This document shows positions 22,701 through 34,532 of a DNA stretch of 64,000 bases, piece after piece. The stretch is from Oscheius dolichura. Lineage: Eukaryota > Nematoda > Chromadorea > Rhabditida > Rhabditidae. The stretch lies in assembly GCA_932521035.1 (NCBI GenBank), contig OW051494.1, positions 2,466,001-2,530,000 on the forward strand, read 5' to 3'. A program made the translations under genes and the position numbers. Every line of letters starts with the position of its first letter. Within the stretch, counting starts at the first letter, position 1. The notes under the pieces were generated by a model, which saw only the letters and a program-made list of their open reading frames with translations, was not told the origin of the DNA and did not search any database.

Positions 22701-25700
22701 GGTAAAGACAGTTTAGACTAGTGGTCACTGGGACATTTTCCGACGTTACGGATAAAACTTGAGGAAGGGCGCTGTGCCCAGGGCAGATGATGTCCTCCGC
22801 CAGAAGTTCATCTACTTTTATCAAATTTAAGGAGAATAGAGCTATTTTGTCGCCTATCCCCATTACATTTCCCAGCTTATTTTTCAAAAATACCCACTCA
22901 TATGTAAGAATGCCACATAGGAAGGGGAATCATCGCAAGGAGCCAGAAGATAAAGGAGTCCCCGGTAAGCGGCGTTTTTCAGTTGAACTTTCTCACAATA
23001 GCTATGGATATGGCACACAAATAAGACCAGCAAAAGGAATGGATGAGTCTCAAAGTGATAAATAAAAACTAGAAGAATAAGAAGTTGATTCAATCGATGA
23101 AGAGGCAAGCCCCGCGGGGCGGGGCAAGCTCTCACCCCTCTCGTGTGGCAATCCGGCCGTCGACAATTATCACCAATCTGTCAATGTGCTATATTGCCCC
23201 TCATCTCCTCTGATAACATCTCATCCATCCATTCACACTATCCAAACATTTTCTTTATCCACCACTTTACACCCTCACCACCTTTAGCAGCTTCTTTGCC
23301 TCCTTCCCCTTCCGCGTCCTCTTTTACCCCAGGAATCACTTTTAATCTCTTCATATTACCGTACTCTATGAGTTTTTCCTTCAATTAAATAAGTAGAAAT
23401 CTAGGATAAGGGTAAAATTTCCATCCGAGACACCGATACCGTACCCCTTCCGCCCAATGATAGGTTGGCCAGGCGCGCTGGCGTTCCCTATTAGGTTGCG
23501 CCGTGGATCATCTCCCAGGGGAAAAATAACCCATATTTTTAGATATTCTAATGACAAAGAAGTTAATTAGCATTTTCCGAAGATTTTACATAATCTAGAA
23601 GAAGGGTAAAGTCCTTAAACCAGGCTGGTACCCGTTTTTCGTGGCCTGCTTGTTAGCATTGCCCCTTCCGGCTTCTCCACCGCCTCCTCCCTCATCCTCC
23701 ACAGAATACCCTCTCATTTCTCCCTCCTTTTTTTCCTTCATGCACTTGTGATACAGTGTGTTGCGTTCCGTCAGGGTCACTCAATCTCTTTCACTTCGCC
23801 ACCTTTTTACAAAAGACAAGCCGCCGTCGGTTGACTGCTGGGACCAGGGGCCGAGTGTAATGGCTCGTCTGTAGCGGCTGACAGTGTCGTTGTTTACTCT
23901 CTTTCTATCATTAACCTGATCAGTGATGTAGTAACAGGGAGAAAAGGGCAACGGTTACAGTAATGGTCAACTTTGGGGAGATCAGAGGATGGAGGCTGGG
24001 GGCTGGCCATGGTTAGACTCAGCTAACCGCTTCTGGGTCGACTCCCGTCTACTTCCTGCCTTCCACGTAGCTGTTTAAATAATTGTTTGTCAGGCAAAGA
24101 GCTGTTGCTTGAGGCCATCCCCCCTTAGCCCGTTTTAGGCGCCGTCCTCCTTCACCTCCCAGTACTGCTAAACAAAGAGGATACCTAAAATACGCCCTAT
24201 CCCCTCTTGGTTTCATTAAAGAGCCCTTTAGAAAGGTAGAAATTATCGGCTGTATTCCCCTTCCCATGGTATGACCATCCATTTCTCCAATCTCTCTTAT
24301 CCACACAGAGAAGATGTGATTATTCTGGGTAATACTGTAGTATCTCTCTCCTCTGGCTGTTCTCCTCCTCCTCTCCTACCTCCTCCCCCATCCTGACCCT
24401 TTCCTCCTCTGCTTACGTTTGCCTCGTGCCGGGCAGTCATCAATTACATCTCTGCATCTTAAATGTTCGCTGAAAATCGAATCCGCTCCTTCCTTCTGTG
24501 TCACCTTCATCATCTGTCGTCGCGGAGGAGGACGTCATCCTCCTGGACTGGTCTTTCTTCTCGAGAGGTCCAAGTAGGATTTGTTGAAGACTGATCGTCT
24601 CTTTTCCAACTGCACTTTGCTCGACTGTCTTCCTCCCAATTCATGGGAGCACTTGCCTATTTATTATTTTTCTCTTTTCGTGCACTTCTTTGAACACCTA
24701 AAGTACAGTTTCGGCCCTAGGAAAAGTTTCGACCCTAGGAAAGCAACGAATACTGGTACTCTGTCAAAGGTTTCCAGAGTCTGCCAGGATTCTGGGCATT
24801 CTTCGGCATCCTGAAGTTCTAATTCGGGGAGACAAAATGTTCCCAGTCCATGGAAGGCCGATCAAAGGCGAAACGTACTTTACTCTTGCTCTTCCTCAAG
24901 AGATTACTTGTCACCTAGAAAACAGTTCAAACTTTTTGTTTCCTTCTATGTGGATCGGCCGGCACTCTTCTGCAATGTATCCACCGTGCCGAGCCAGACC
25001 TTGATAGACCCTGGGTGACACATTCCTCAGTCTGCTCTAAAAAGCGCGATCCGTTTCACATCCTCCTTTACTTATTCACTGCCTGACCGAGATAGGAGGC
25101 GGCCAAGGAGCCTGGCCTGGCCTCATCCCATTTCTACCTCTCCTCCTCCTCCTCCACTTTCTCCTCTTTCTGGTCCATTTGACCCCACTCTCTCTCTAAT
25201 GGTGCTGGTGTCTTTTTTACTGATCGCTTTATGACCCCTCGTCGACTGGGTGTGATGTCGTAAACTTCAATAATATTACGACAAGTCATAAATCCCCCAT
25301 TGAGGCTGTCCCTGTCTTCAGACAGCTGTTATACTCCGGTCAGGGAAAAAGTTACATAATCATTTGGGGGATTTACGAGGGGGACGTCACAGTTAATGGA
25401 ATAGTCATTTCTCTCTATTTCATTCGGAAAAAAGAGTTGACCCGGCTGACAGAGGCGGATGGCTTTGTTCTTCTCGCCGCCGCCTCCTCCTCCTCCTCCG
25501 CGCGCGATCCCCCGTTGGCAGATCCCAATCGGGGCTATCAGATCAGAGTGACGGTCAGCCTACTCGTAAATCACGCAATCGTTGCCGTTTATCCCTCGTA
25601 ATATTTGTCTTTCTACTAACTATCTGCTAATTGTTTTTGGAGGAGGTGATTAGAAGGGAGGCGGGAGATGAGGAGGATTGGAGGAAGTCCTTCGGGGAAC

Positions 25701-26121
25701 ACAAACCAGTACAGAGCGACAAACTGTTTACCAACAAGATTTCTCACTTGTTTTCAGCCCATTGAAAGGGGTGTGGAAGCCATTAATGAGTACTGTTGTC
25801 GTCGCCTTGTATCACACCGTATAGGAGAAGGGAGTGTTTCTGGAGATAACAACCGTCGTCCGGTAAAGTTTTAGCGTTGAGCTGGCGATAACACTAGGAG
25901 GACCTTGTACAGATTACTTGGCATTCTATGAAACGTCTCCTTGTGACGGTTTCCAAGTCCTTCGTTCTGGAGCGTTTCCTTCTGCCATACTTGCGGTCCA
26001 GCCATTTGCTTGTTCTTCCTCCACTCTGAAACCAACTTTGCTCGGTAAATGATCTTCCGAACAAATAGGAAAAGTAAAGAATAGTAGTTTCTAGGATCGC
26101 CACAGTGGGGCAGGCTCCACA

Positions 26122-26194
26122 GAGTTAGGCGTGAACTTGGATTTGACCCCAGTTCGGGCGTGGTAGAACTTCTACCGAGCTGCCCGAGCCAATG
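26122..26194 (-). pseudogene. tRNA-like relic or SINE fragment
   Basis: Minus-strand sequence has an A-box-like GCAGCTCGGTAGAAG and, about 45 bases on, a B-box-like GGGGTCAAATCC, spaced as in a tRNA gene. The T-stem pairs at 4 of 5 positions, but the acceptor stem does not close, so a working tRNA is unlikely. Chance resemblance is possible. Confidence 0.28.
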
Positions 26195-27817
26195 GGAATC
26201 ATATTCTCGAATGTTGTGACTGTATAAAGACGATCGTGTTATGGATACAGGGGCAATACAGTACCCTGGTTCTGGGTCCTGTAAAATTCCCCCCTCGATT
26301 CTCATTTGAAAGGGTTCCTGATCACCTCCCCCCAACTCGAGTCTATTAAAAGTAAACGAGAAAGTAAGCGAGAGAGAGAGATTACGGTAGTTTTTGTCAG
26401 CTCTTGAAGCGTGGCGGCAGTGCGAGTATGGCGTGTGATGGATGGCTCCTCTCTCGGCGAGATTCGGAATCTGGCCGACAATTGATAGCCGGCTGGCCGA
26501 GGGCCTTTCATCTTTACCGCCGCTCTTGCCAACTTTTCTCCCTTTGCTCTCTCCCGGGCAACTTCAGTTCTTTTCTTTTTGATAAACATTCTCTCTCTCT
26601 CTACGCGATGAGGAGAGACCATTCCAAACGGAAGCCAGGCCTTTCCCGGGCCGGGGGGAGACCCCGCCTCCCCGCCAATGGCCGGGGTGTCCACAACTCT
26701 GCCCGCCCCTTGCTTAATGAGCGACCATTTGTTAGCCAGCCGATCGGACTGACGTCACAATTTTATTAGGGGGGACATAATCAACGGGGCAATCATTTAA
26801 ATCATCCACCTGTCCGGGAGGGGGCATACCTTTGACCCCCCTGGGCGGCTCTTTTCCGGGAGGACGGAAAAAGTTACCGATTTCTTCGCAATTTCGGATA
26901 TTTCTTCAAGATTACTTGTACAGTAGAATAAAACCACCCAACTCCCTGTTTTTTCCTCTATTTTCCACTATTTTTTCCTTTGAAATTATTCAAAAATCCG
27001 GGTAAAAGATGTGGACGGCCGCTTGTTTCCTCTCCCTCCCCCAGACGAGCCACTTTTTCTAATTGTTTGTTTAATTTACACATCCTTCTAGTTTTAATTC
27101 AGCCCTTCTTTCATTTTCCCCGATTTTTGTTTCCAACCGACCACAGTATTCTATAATCTGCCGCCATCTATCTCCACTACCAATCGGAATCAGTACCGCC
27201 GAAAGTTGAAATTCAAAAAGGTTTTAATTTACCCGTTTCCATACCACTTTTTTTACTTTTCTGTTTAAAATGGATACCATCAGTGTTCAAATAAGGTAGT
27301 TTTCCCGTTTTTCTGTTTGAATAATTCCTGAAGCGGTAAGAAATGGCTGCCGAACACTATCCTCCGCTTCTTCTTGAACCGCATCTTCTTCCGTCCCTTT
27401 TCTCTCCGTTTCTCCTAAAATTCTCTTAAAAATACGCCCAATTACCCGAGGAACTCGCTTTGATTGTGATCCCGGAGGTAAATAATGAGAAATGAAGACA
27501 GTTGGTCAATCACTCAATGTCCCAGATTCAGCGACAGGAAAGTGACTCCTTGATTGAGAATTCAATATCACTTCCACCTTCCCTGCCATATCTCATCATT
27601 TCTTTTTATTTTTCACTTTTATTCGGCCTCAAAATTACTGTAGATTGGGCAGAAATCATGGAACTTCTCAACAATTGGGAGAAAATTCGGTTTCTTCGTC
27701 TTTTCCTGGTAATCGCGGCTCTTGTCTCCTTCCCCCTGTCATTTTCTCCGTTTCCCTGCGAGACTCACCATATTTTTTGATATTTTCATATATATTCTGA
27801 AGTATAAAAGAGTCTAG

Positions 27818-27829
27818 TCTATTTTCCAG
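27818..27829 (+). promoter_or_regulatory. Probable trans-splice acceptor for lin-39
   Basis: TCTATTTTCCAG ends 16 bases before the ATG at 27846. It matches the nematode 3' splice consensus and could receive a spliced leader. It could instead end a cis intron from an unseen upstream noncoding exon. Confidence 0.5.
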
Positions 27830-27845
27830 AAGTCCTCCCTCGTCG

Positions 27846-30586
27846 ATGACTTCTCCAGCAGACTTCGCCGGAGCGGCGACGTCTCTGCCCCAATTCTACT
27901 ACCAGGCGGCCCAGCAGCACGCGGCCCAGTACTTCCCCGGTACCGCCGAAGCTGCCCAGTTCTCGTCCGTAACTGCCGGCTCCGGAAACAGTAACGACGT
28001 GAGTCTCTCTCTCTCCCTTTAAATATTAATTAAATCGACCCGGGTGGTCTGCCCTCTCCCGTTCGAATCTATTGAAACAATCTCCCTCCTCTCTCGGCTC
28101 TCCTGTACGTACTTGATAAATGAGTGTTGGCGCGCCAGATTTACGAGCGCCTCTCTCGCGACTCCACCCGGACCGACTAGCACATCCCAATCGCTCTCGC
28201 ATTTTTAGCTCCAAACACAAGAATATGTCCTCTATCTGTGCTGTATTCTTTCCTTTATAAGGATATCTTCTCTTATTCACCTGGCCTCCTTCATATGGCC
28301 CGATATTGGTCCATCTCTCACTTTTTTCCCTTCTTAAAACGCAGTGTTAAGCCTAACTAAGCCCTCCCAAAACGTCTTAAGACCCTTATTTTAAACAAGT
28401 TCTCCTTTTTGTAAAATAAGCCAAGTTACGTCAGTTTATTCCCTTATCCTGGGACGACGCGCCTCCTCTCGCGATACTGTACTTCCTATAACGTTTTGTA
28501 CGAAGAAAATAGGGACCGCAGCTGCCTTTTTTTCCTTTTTCCTTTTTTCTATCAAAAATAGCGAAAGATCCGGCTCTTTTCCCCGCAATCACCCTCAATT
28601 ACCGTAATCCTCAGCAGCTTTCGCCTTCCCTGCCCTCTTTCAAGCGAAAGCCCCCGTCTTTCAACAATCATTTCCCCACAAATCTTCACTTTATTTGTTA
28701 ATTTACTCTCCACTATGAGGAATGACGTCTCCTCTGTATTGATCGATTTTCCCGGGCGAGAGATAGATTTTCGGAACATTGACGCTTTGACGACGCGTTT
28801 TTCACATCACATGTGTAATGTAGCCAAGGAGCGCGAAAATGGAAGCAAAAAGTAGACACACGGGGCAGAAGAAGAAGAGTAATGAGACCAGGATCCGAGG
28901 ACAATTGATCACGGTTATTTGTCTGCCGGCTTTTTTTCTCTGGACGGGGAAGACGGCGGAGAAGAGAGAAATGACAGTCGCACTTTCGGTGACCAATGAA
29001 TCAGCCAAGTCCGTATCCGGGGAAAGAGAACGGAGGGGATTGTACTTACTTTACTCCATTAACTTGGAGTTCCTCACCCGTATAGCCTCGGCATCAAGCA
29101 ATTGCTCTGTGTCCCAGCTTTGAATCAAGAGGAAATTCTCCTGCCGAGGCTAGAGGGGTGCGGAGATCCGTCCTCCTCCCCAGCTTGCCTCCCCATCCTC
29201 CATGTTCCTCTTGCTTAAGATTAGAATGTACTTGCAGTCCCTGTGCTATGGCCAGCCGTCCGACTGGAAGGATGAGAAGGATGAGAAGAAGGACGGCGAC
29301 AGCGACAAGGAGACGATCAGCGGCGCCGCTGTCTACCCCTGGATGACGAGGGTCCACTCCAATTCCAGTGAGTCTCTTTGTTTCCAGTTCCAATCGATGT
29401 GTCCTCCCCTCCAGGTGGGTCCTTCCCTCCCGTCCAAATGTATATAAATCATAAAAAGATTCGCCCCGCAACATTTACAGTAAGATTGAGAGCTGTCATG
29501 CCAGACGGGAAGATGCTATCTCATAGGCAGAGTGGAGGAGACGCGTCGAGGAGGACGGGGCACCTTGAAACGGGTTCAAATTACCGAGATTTCTGCCCCT
29601 TGGGAGAGTTGCTATTGACTAGGAAACGGGGTTTCTTTACATTTCCTGGGATACTTGCGCTACCGTAACCCTGCGTGTTGAGACGCAATCAGACACAACG
29701 ACGCGCTCTCAACCAAATAGTCGATTTATGTGCGTGTTGACTAGAATTGGAGCCAGCCGAAGGAAAAAACTAAAACTTTCTTTGCGGTTAGATGAAAAGA
29801 AGCCGGGGGTCTACGGTGTCCCGTCTTGCCGCCGCTCTCTTGAGCACAGTTGTTGCTGGCTCTCGGCTGTCACAATACTGCCTCACTCAGGCCGCGGCCG
29901 TTTGGATGTAATACAGCCCCAGCGAGAGACGGCACCCGGCTTTGAAGGCACTGATTGTGCTGATTGAGCACTCTGCCAACAAATCGACCCCGCGAGATGA
30001 CGGATTACAAACATACCGACACAGAGATTGGAGGTAGATGCGACGGCCGGGGCGAGATCCGCGCCCCATGAATCCTCTGGAGGGCCACCACACCCGTAAG
30101 GCCTCGGCAGACACATTTCCCGAGCGAGACAGACATTCTACTGCCGAGGTCGTACGAGTGCGGAGGATTAGAGACTACTGGCGCGGGTTCTCACGCGCAT
30201 CTTCCTCTCCTCCTCCCCCAGTGGAAACCATCTGCCACAGTGCCCCTTGTCCTACAATCTCCTGAGAACCACCGGCGGCCCATCGGCTACCAAAACACGC
30301 ACCCCCGCAGTCACCATCCATCAGCCATACCTGTCGAAAATAGGCTTTTCGCCTCTCGTCTCGAACACCTGTTTTGTATCCCCCCGGAAAACATTCGCTT
30401 GCAAGGAACATGCATTTAGTCACCCCATTTGGACAGGGGGCTTTGTCATCCATCTCATACCACTCCCGCCCTCCGTCCTCCCGTCTGTCTGCTCCCTTTC
30501 CCCCGCTTGGTGACAGCCAAATAACCACAGGTTAATGCATCCAGAGGGGGAAATAAACACGGGGGGAGGCAAGAAGGGATACGGTA

Positions 30587-30618
<32 letters not shown>

Positions 30619-32908
30619 TGTTCAACTATTCCAAGGCGCTAAGCTCTTTTCAAAGATCTCCGTGATGGATGCGGCCGAAGACAGGCACATTAACAATTCA
30701 GTTCTCAACGGGCATGGGAAAATGGAAAAAGGAGGGGGACAAAAGATAGAGAGGAATGTACCGGAGGATAGAGGATATGGTGGACGAGAAGGCGACGAAA
30801 AGTTAGGAAGGTTCACTGGATTAGAAATCATCCTTTTTCGCGTTTGGGGACCTGTCAGAACGAGGGCCTTTCCTGCTATCAGAGCAGTTGTCGTCGACCT
30901 TCTGGTAACTGTCAAAAGAAGAGAAGCCCTTCACTTGACCGGGTATCATGGAGACGAAACTCTCACTGATCTACCCATACCGCTTTCCGGAAAAAGAGAA
31001 AGGGGTCTCCTCGGAATGCCAGCAGCTAGCAAGAGTCTCGTAGTTCGGGAAAGTCTCTTCCTTGTTTGCGGAGAACTGGTGGCCAGTCAAGTCCAAAACG
31101 GATGCCCATGTCTTGGAGTTGTGCGAAACGCGTTGGTATCTCGATTGAAACTACCAGAGCCCCGTTTTGCCCAAAGAATAAGCAAACAGTTTGCTCGATG
31201 CCGGCTTCATGAGTCCCTACCTCGACGGTCGTCCCAGTCTCCTATCGCGGGTTCTGGTTAGGGACCAAACTGTGGCCACACCTGGCTAAAAAACCATACT
31301 TCTTGGTGGCAGCCGTTGTTTACCAAGGAAGTCGCTATATCAGTCCTTTTTGAGAACTCTTCCACTTGTTTTCCTTGACTACAACATAGAAGAGCCAGCT
31401 CAGCTGCTCTTATCTGGTATACCCTCGCCCCCGTTTGTTCTTGAATTCTCGATGCTGTGCTCATCTTTTCCGCCTCACGGGATCGAAGCAGCTGCCAGTT
31501 GCGATATTTATTGTTAAAAGCGCCATAAATCGGCCGACAAGCGACTTTTGGGCAGCCATAAATAGTGCGGAGATTTACTGCCGGCTGCAGGTTCCCTCCT
31601 CCGCCTCCTCCTCCTTCCCTATAAGAGGGTATACGATCCTTCCTAATATGTGTGGGGAATGGCGAATAAGACCAGAGAATGATAACAGATTTCAGCAGGT
31701 CCTCGAGGAGAAAAACGGCAGAGAACAGCCTACACACGGGTACAGGTCCTCGAGCTGGAGAAGGTTCGTCCTCCCCCTGCTTTCTTCCTTATTTTAATCT
31801 TCCAGGAATTCCATTTTAATAAGTACCTGACCCGCAAACGACGGCTGGAGATAGCCCACGCCCTGACCCTGACAGAGCGCCAAGTCAAAATTTGGTTTCA
31901 GAACAGGCGAATGAAACACAAGAAGGAGAATAAGGTAAGCCACTTCTTTGTTCGCAACACGTCATCAAAAGGTCATTTTTCTTGGTAGGCTGTTAGCGGC
32001 GCGCGCACCAGGTGAATGATGTCTCTCCCTCGCTTTATTCCCGGTGTGTCACTGTCCAGCTGGGACACATATGTGTTGCGAATTATTGACTCGATCTTTG
32101 GAGGCGATTGAAATCGAATCTTTGGGGAGGGGGGCAAGAAAGCAATTCATTTTTGAACAATCCTGCAGAGGAGGCAAAAAAGTCCGGCAATCAGTGATAA
32201 CTTACTGTAATACTGTTTCTTTCACTATAAAATAGCTAATTTCTGATTCAAAAAGCTTTAGTGGGCCGATCTAATCTGCTCATTATCCTATCCTGGCTGG
32301 AGAAGGGGGACAGAGCCTGGCCTTGGACCAACGAGGGGACCGCGTACACGAGATGTCTTCTGGTCTTAACCACCAACTCCAAGAACAGAATGCCAAGCAA
32401 AGGTTTTCCTAGGACGATGTGGACAGAATTAGATCAAGGACAGACGCGTGTACAGGGCCTCGGGGGCGATTCAGTGTCAAGAAGAGTGGCCAGCGCTCCG
32501 ATGGCGGAGGACTGGGGACTTGGTGGCAGACGACACCTCGTTTTGTTCTCAATATGAATAAATCGGTCGGGAGATCACGTTCTAGAGTCGGTATGAAGAT
32601 AAGCTCGGCTTCTAGCCTAGTTCGGAGCCGTGCCACCGTATGCGTCTCAACGGGATGTGCCGAAGATGTTTCGGATTCCCCCCAGACCGCAGGGGGGTTC
32701 TGGGTCGGGGCAGCTCGGGGTGGAGGGGAGAGTTAATCTTGAATACGTTTACAAGACTGTTGTGATCTGTCATCTCCATTCTTGGTTTTTATTCTCTCCT
32801 TTTCAGGACAAGCCGATAACACCGCAGATGATGCCGTTCCCAGCGGGTCCCTTGCCGTTTGCCAACTTCAGTTTCCCCCGTAATTTCCTGCTCTCCAACC
32901 AGTTTTAG
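27846..32908 (+). CDS. lin-39: Central-class Hox transcription factor, LIN-39-like
   Basis: Five exons in consistent phase: 27846-27998, 29238-29367, 31696-31763, 31806-31934 and 32807-32908; 193 residues. Exon 1 is Gln/Ala-rich ([15 protein letters not shown]). Exon 2 ends with the hexapeptide VYPWMTRV, the contact for the PBC cofactor (CEH-20/Exd). Exons 3-4 encode the homeodomain: [40 protein letters not shown] and [18 protein letters not shown], with recognition helix intact (Gln50, Asn51). The short tail [11 protein letters not shown] ... FLLSNQF and the KENKDKP context fit LIN-39 rather than MAB-5. It would bind TGATNNAT-type sites with its cofactor and pattern the mid-body (vulval precursors and Q-cell migration in C. 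elegans). It is unusually short. The long introns 1 and 2 (1.2 and 2.3 kb) contain foldback repeats and a 29-G tract. The Hox class is certain; the exact ortholog is likely. Confidence 0.88.
29073..29165. repeat. Foldback element in lin-39 intron 1
   Basis: Arms CACCCGTATAGCCTCGGCAT (29075-29094) and CTGCCGAGGCTAGAGGGGTG (29141-29160) are imperfect inverse copies and match the foldback family consensus. It ends about 70 bp before exon 2. Confidence 0.65.
30088..30163. repeat. Foldback element in lin-39 intron 2
   Basis: CACACCCGTAAGGCCTCGGC followed by AG is inverted at 30141-30163 as CTGCCGAGGTCGTACGAGTG. Same family as the copy in intron 1, with a shorter loop. Confidence 0.65.
30589..30617 (+). 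repeat. Poly-G tract, 29 consecutive G
   Basis: Uninterrupted run of about 29 G on the + strand, which is also the coding strand of lin-39, inside intron 2. The transcript would therefore carry the G-run. Homopolymer length is approximate in any assembly. Confidence 0.95.
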
Positions 32909-33060
32909 TCTCCCTTGATCCATTCCATCCTTTGCTTATCAAGCTTTACGTTCTTCCCTTTGTAGTTACATAGCCTCATATGTTATCTGTTTTATTTCTG
33001 TACACTGGTCTTCTCCCGCCCTTTTAGTCCATTTCCTTCGGTCTCTTTCTCTCGCTCGAC

Positions 33061-33125
33061 ACAAGGTGAATCCACACAAGGTGACTCTCCCGCGGACACA
33101 AGGTAGCCCCACCCCAGACAAGGTA
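33061..33125 (+). repeat. Four spaced ACAAGGT direct repeats
   Basis: ACAAGGT occurs four times in about 65 bp, twice as ACACAAGGTGA. The AGGTGA/AAGGT core resembles a nuclear receptor half-site. It may be a small minisatellite or a clustered binding element just downstream of lin-39. Confidence 0.55.
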
Positions 33126-34434
33126 TTCTTCGTGATGACAACCACAGAGACTTCTCTCTCTCTCTCTCCCTCTCGCTCTCTCCTTATCACATATTTCCCT
33201 CTTGTGATGTTTACTATCCTATTTTCTTTTTCTTTTCCTATTTGGAGAAGAAGAAACTGATGCAATGTATACTGTAACGGTGATCAAGAATAAATCTCAC
33301 AGATCTTGTACAAAAGACGGGAAGGGCAGAGGAGACAGCCAGTTAAAATTAAAGGGAAAGCCAACATTACTGTTCAGAGAAATGAAATCGAGACGGTACT
33401 TGCCGCTCGATGCATCTTGATGGTTTTCCGCGAAATGGACAGCTCACCGGTCAGTCTTGTTAGAGATTTCAGAAACGATGTGTGACAACCATAGCTAAGA
33501 CAGCTCAAGAGCATTCCCGTGTAACCTAGACAACTAGAACACCAGGCCTATTGATGCCCATCTTCAAGTTGCCCCCTTCTTGTACATCCGCTTCTCTCGA
33601 GATACAAGAGCCGTCCTTCCTAGGCATTTGCTGCTCAAACTCCCGGAGAGGAGTCCAACACCCGTTAATAATTCAGCCCTAGGTAAGTTTCATGGGTACC
33701 GTCCTCAAGGAAGCTCACTGGTGCTGAAAGCTAATAGTCGCCAAACTCTCAATGTAGGACCAGATGGCTATCGGAATATTTTGCTCGAATTTTAAATTCT
33801 ATCCCAGGAGATCAACAATGAAAAGGAAGGAAATAAGTTGGGAAACGTTTTTTCTGTTTTGGAGAAAGGTAACGAGAACGGGGGAAACAGGCAAGAGGCC
33901 GGCCCATTGGATTTTCAGGCCAGGAGAGGCATGAACAGCAATGCGCACTATTCTTTGTATCCCATTCTAGCCAAAATGCAGCAAAATCCTTGCAAAAGTA
34001 TGGCTATAGACTTTGTTCCCCGCTCCGCCCTATCACCCGCCGATTGGAGCCAGCCAGCGGCAGAGGGAGGGAGTTTCCGTCTACTACGGTAGCAGGTGAG
34101 CACCTGCTGCTCGCCGTGAAGCTCCGCAATTAATCTGAGACCGAGACAAAAAGGTTTCCGCCTTTGGTGAAGTGACATTGAGAAAGTGGGGCAGCCAGGC
34201 TAGAAAGAAACATCTGATTTTTTGGTACAGGGGAATGGAGAAGTGGATCACACTAGTGCAACGGGGGATCACCAGCTTTTTGGGCTACCGTAATCCATTT
34301 ACTCAGAGTATTTTCATTCGGATAAAAGGAGGAGGCCGCTCTTTAGCTATTTTCAAAGAGGAAGTCAGGATCCTGACTGGAAAACTGAAGCACGGTGGAG
34401 GGAGGATGGTTCCAATCGGGAGGACGGCCTTCAG

Positions 34435-34532
34435 GCGCGCCCGCACTCGTAAAACCTTGGCAGGACGATTTCGTATTCAAAATTGAACACGATTTAGTGA
34501 TTCACCTGCTGCCGAGACTGTACGGGTAATAT
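34435..34532. repeat. Foldback element, about 98 bp
   Basis: Left arm GCGCGCCCGCACTCGTAAAA then CCTTGGCAG (to 34463); right arm CTGCCGAGACTGTACGGGTA (34508-34527). Same family as 18758-18872. Confidence 0.75.

Larger units (their letters stand above)
19757..27845. other. Noncoding region upstream of lin-39
   Basis: About 8 kb between the F-box gene and the Hox gene with no supportable gene. Open frames up to 154 codons occur on both strands but show no domains or consistent exon chains. The region is CT/GA-rich and contains many TACCGTA/TACGGTA heptamers. A tRNA-like relic lies at 26122-26194. Given the lack of genes and the position, it is the natural candidate for lin-39 cis-regulatory sequence. 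Confidence 0.5.

Noticed and set aside
22498-23135. Two overlapping minus-strand frames with hydrophobic stretches, possibly a receptor
   Set aside because: Hydrophobic runs are present but no serpentine motif, no plausible exon joins and in-frame stops between the parts.
25871-26335. Minus-strand open frame of 154 codons
   Set aside because: No domain, no splice context and biased composition; it overlaps the tRNA-like relic and looks like a chance frame in GC-moderate noncoding DNA.
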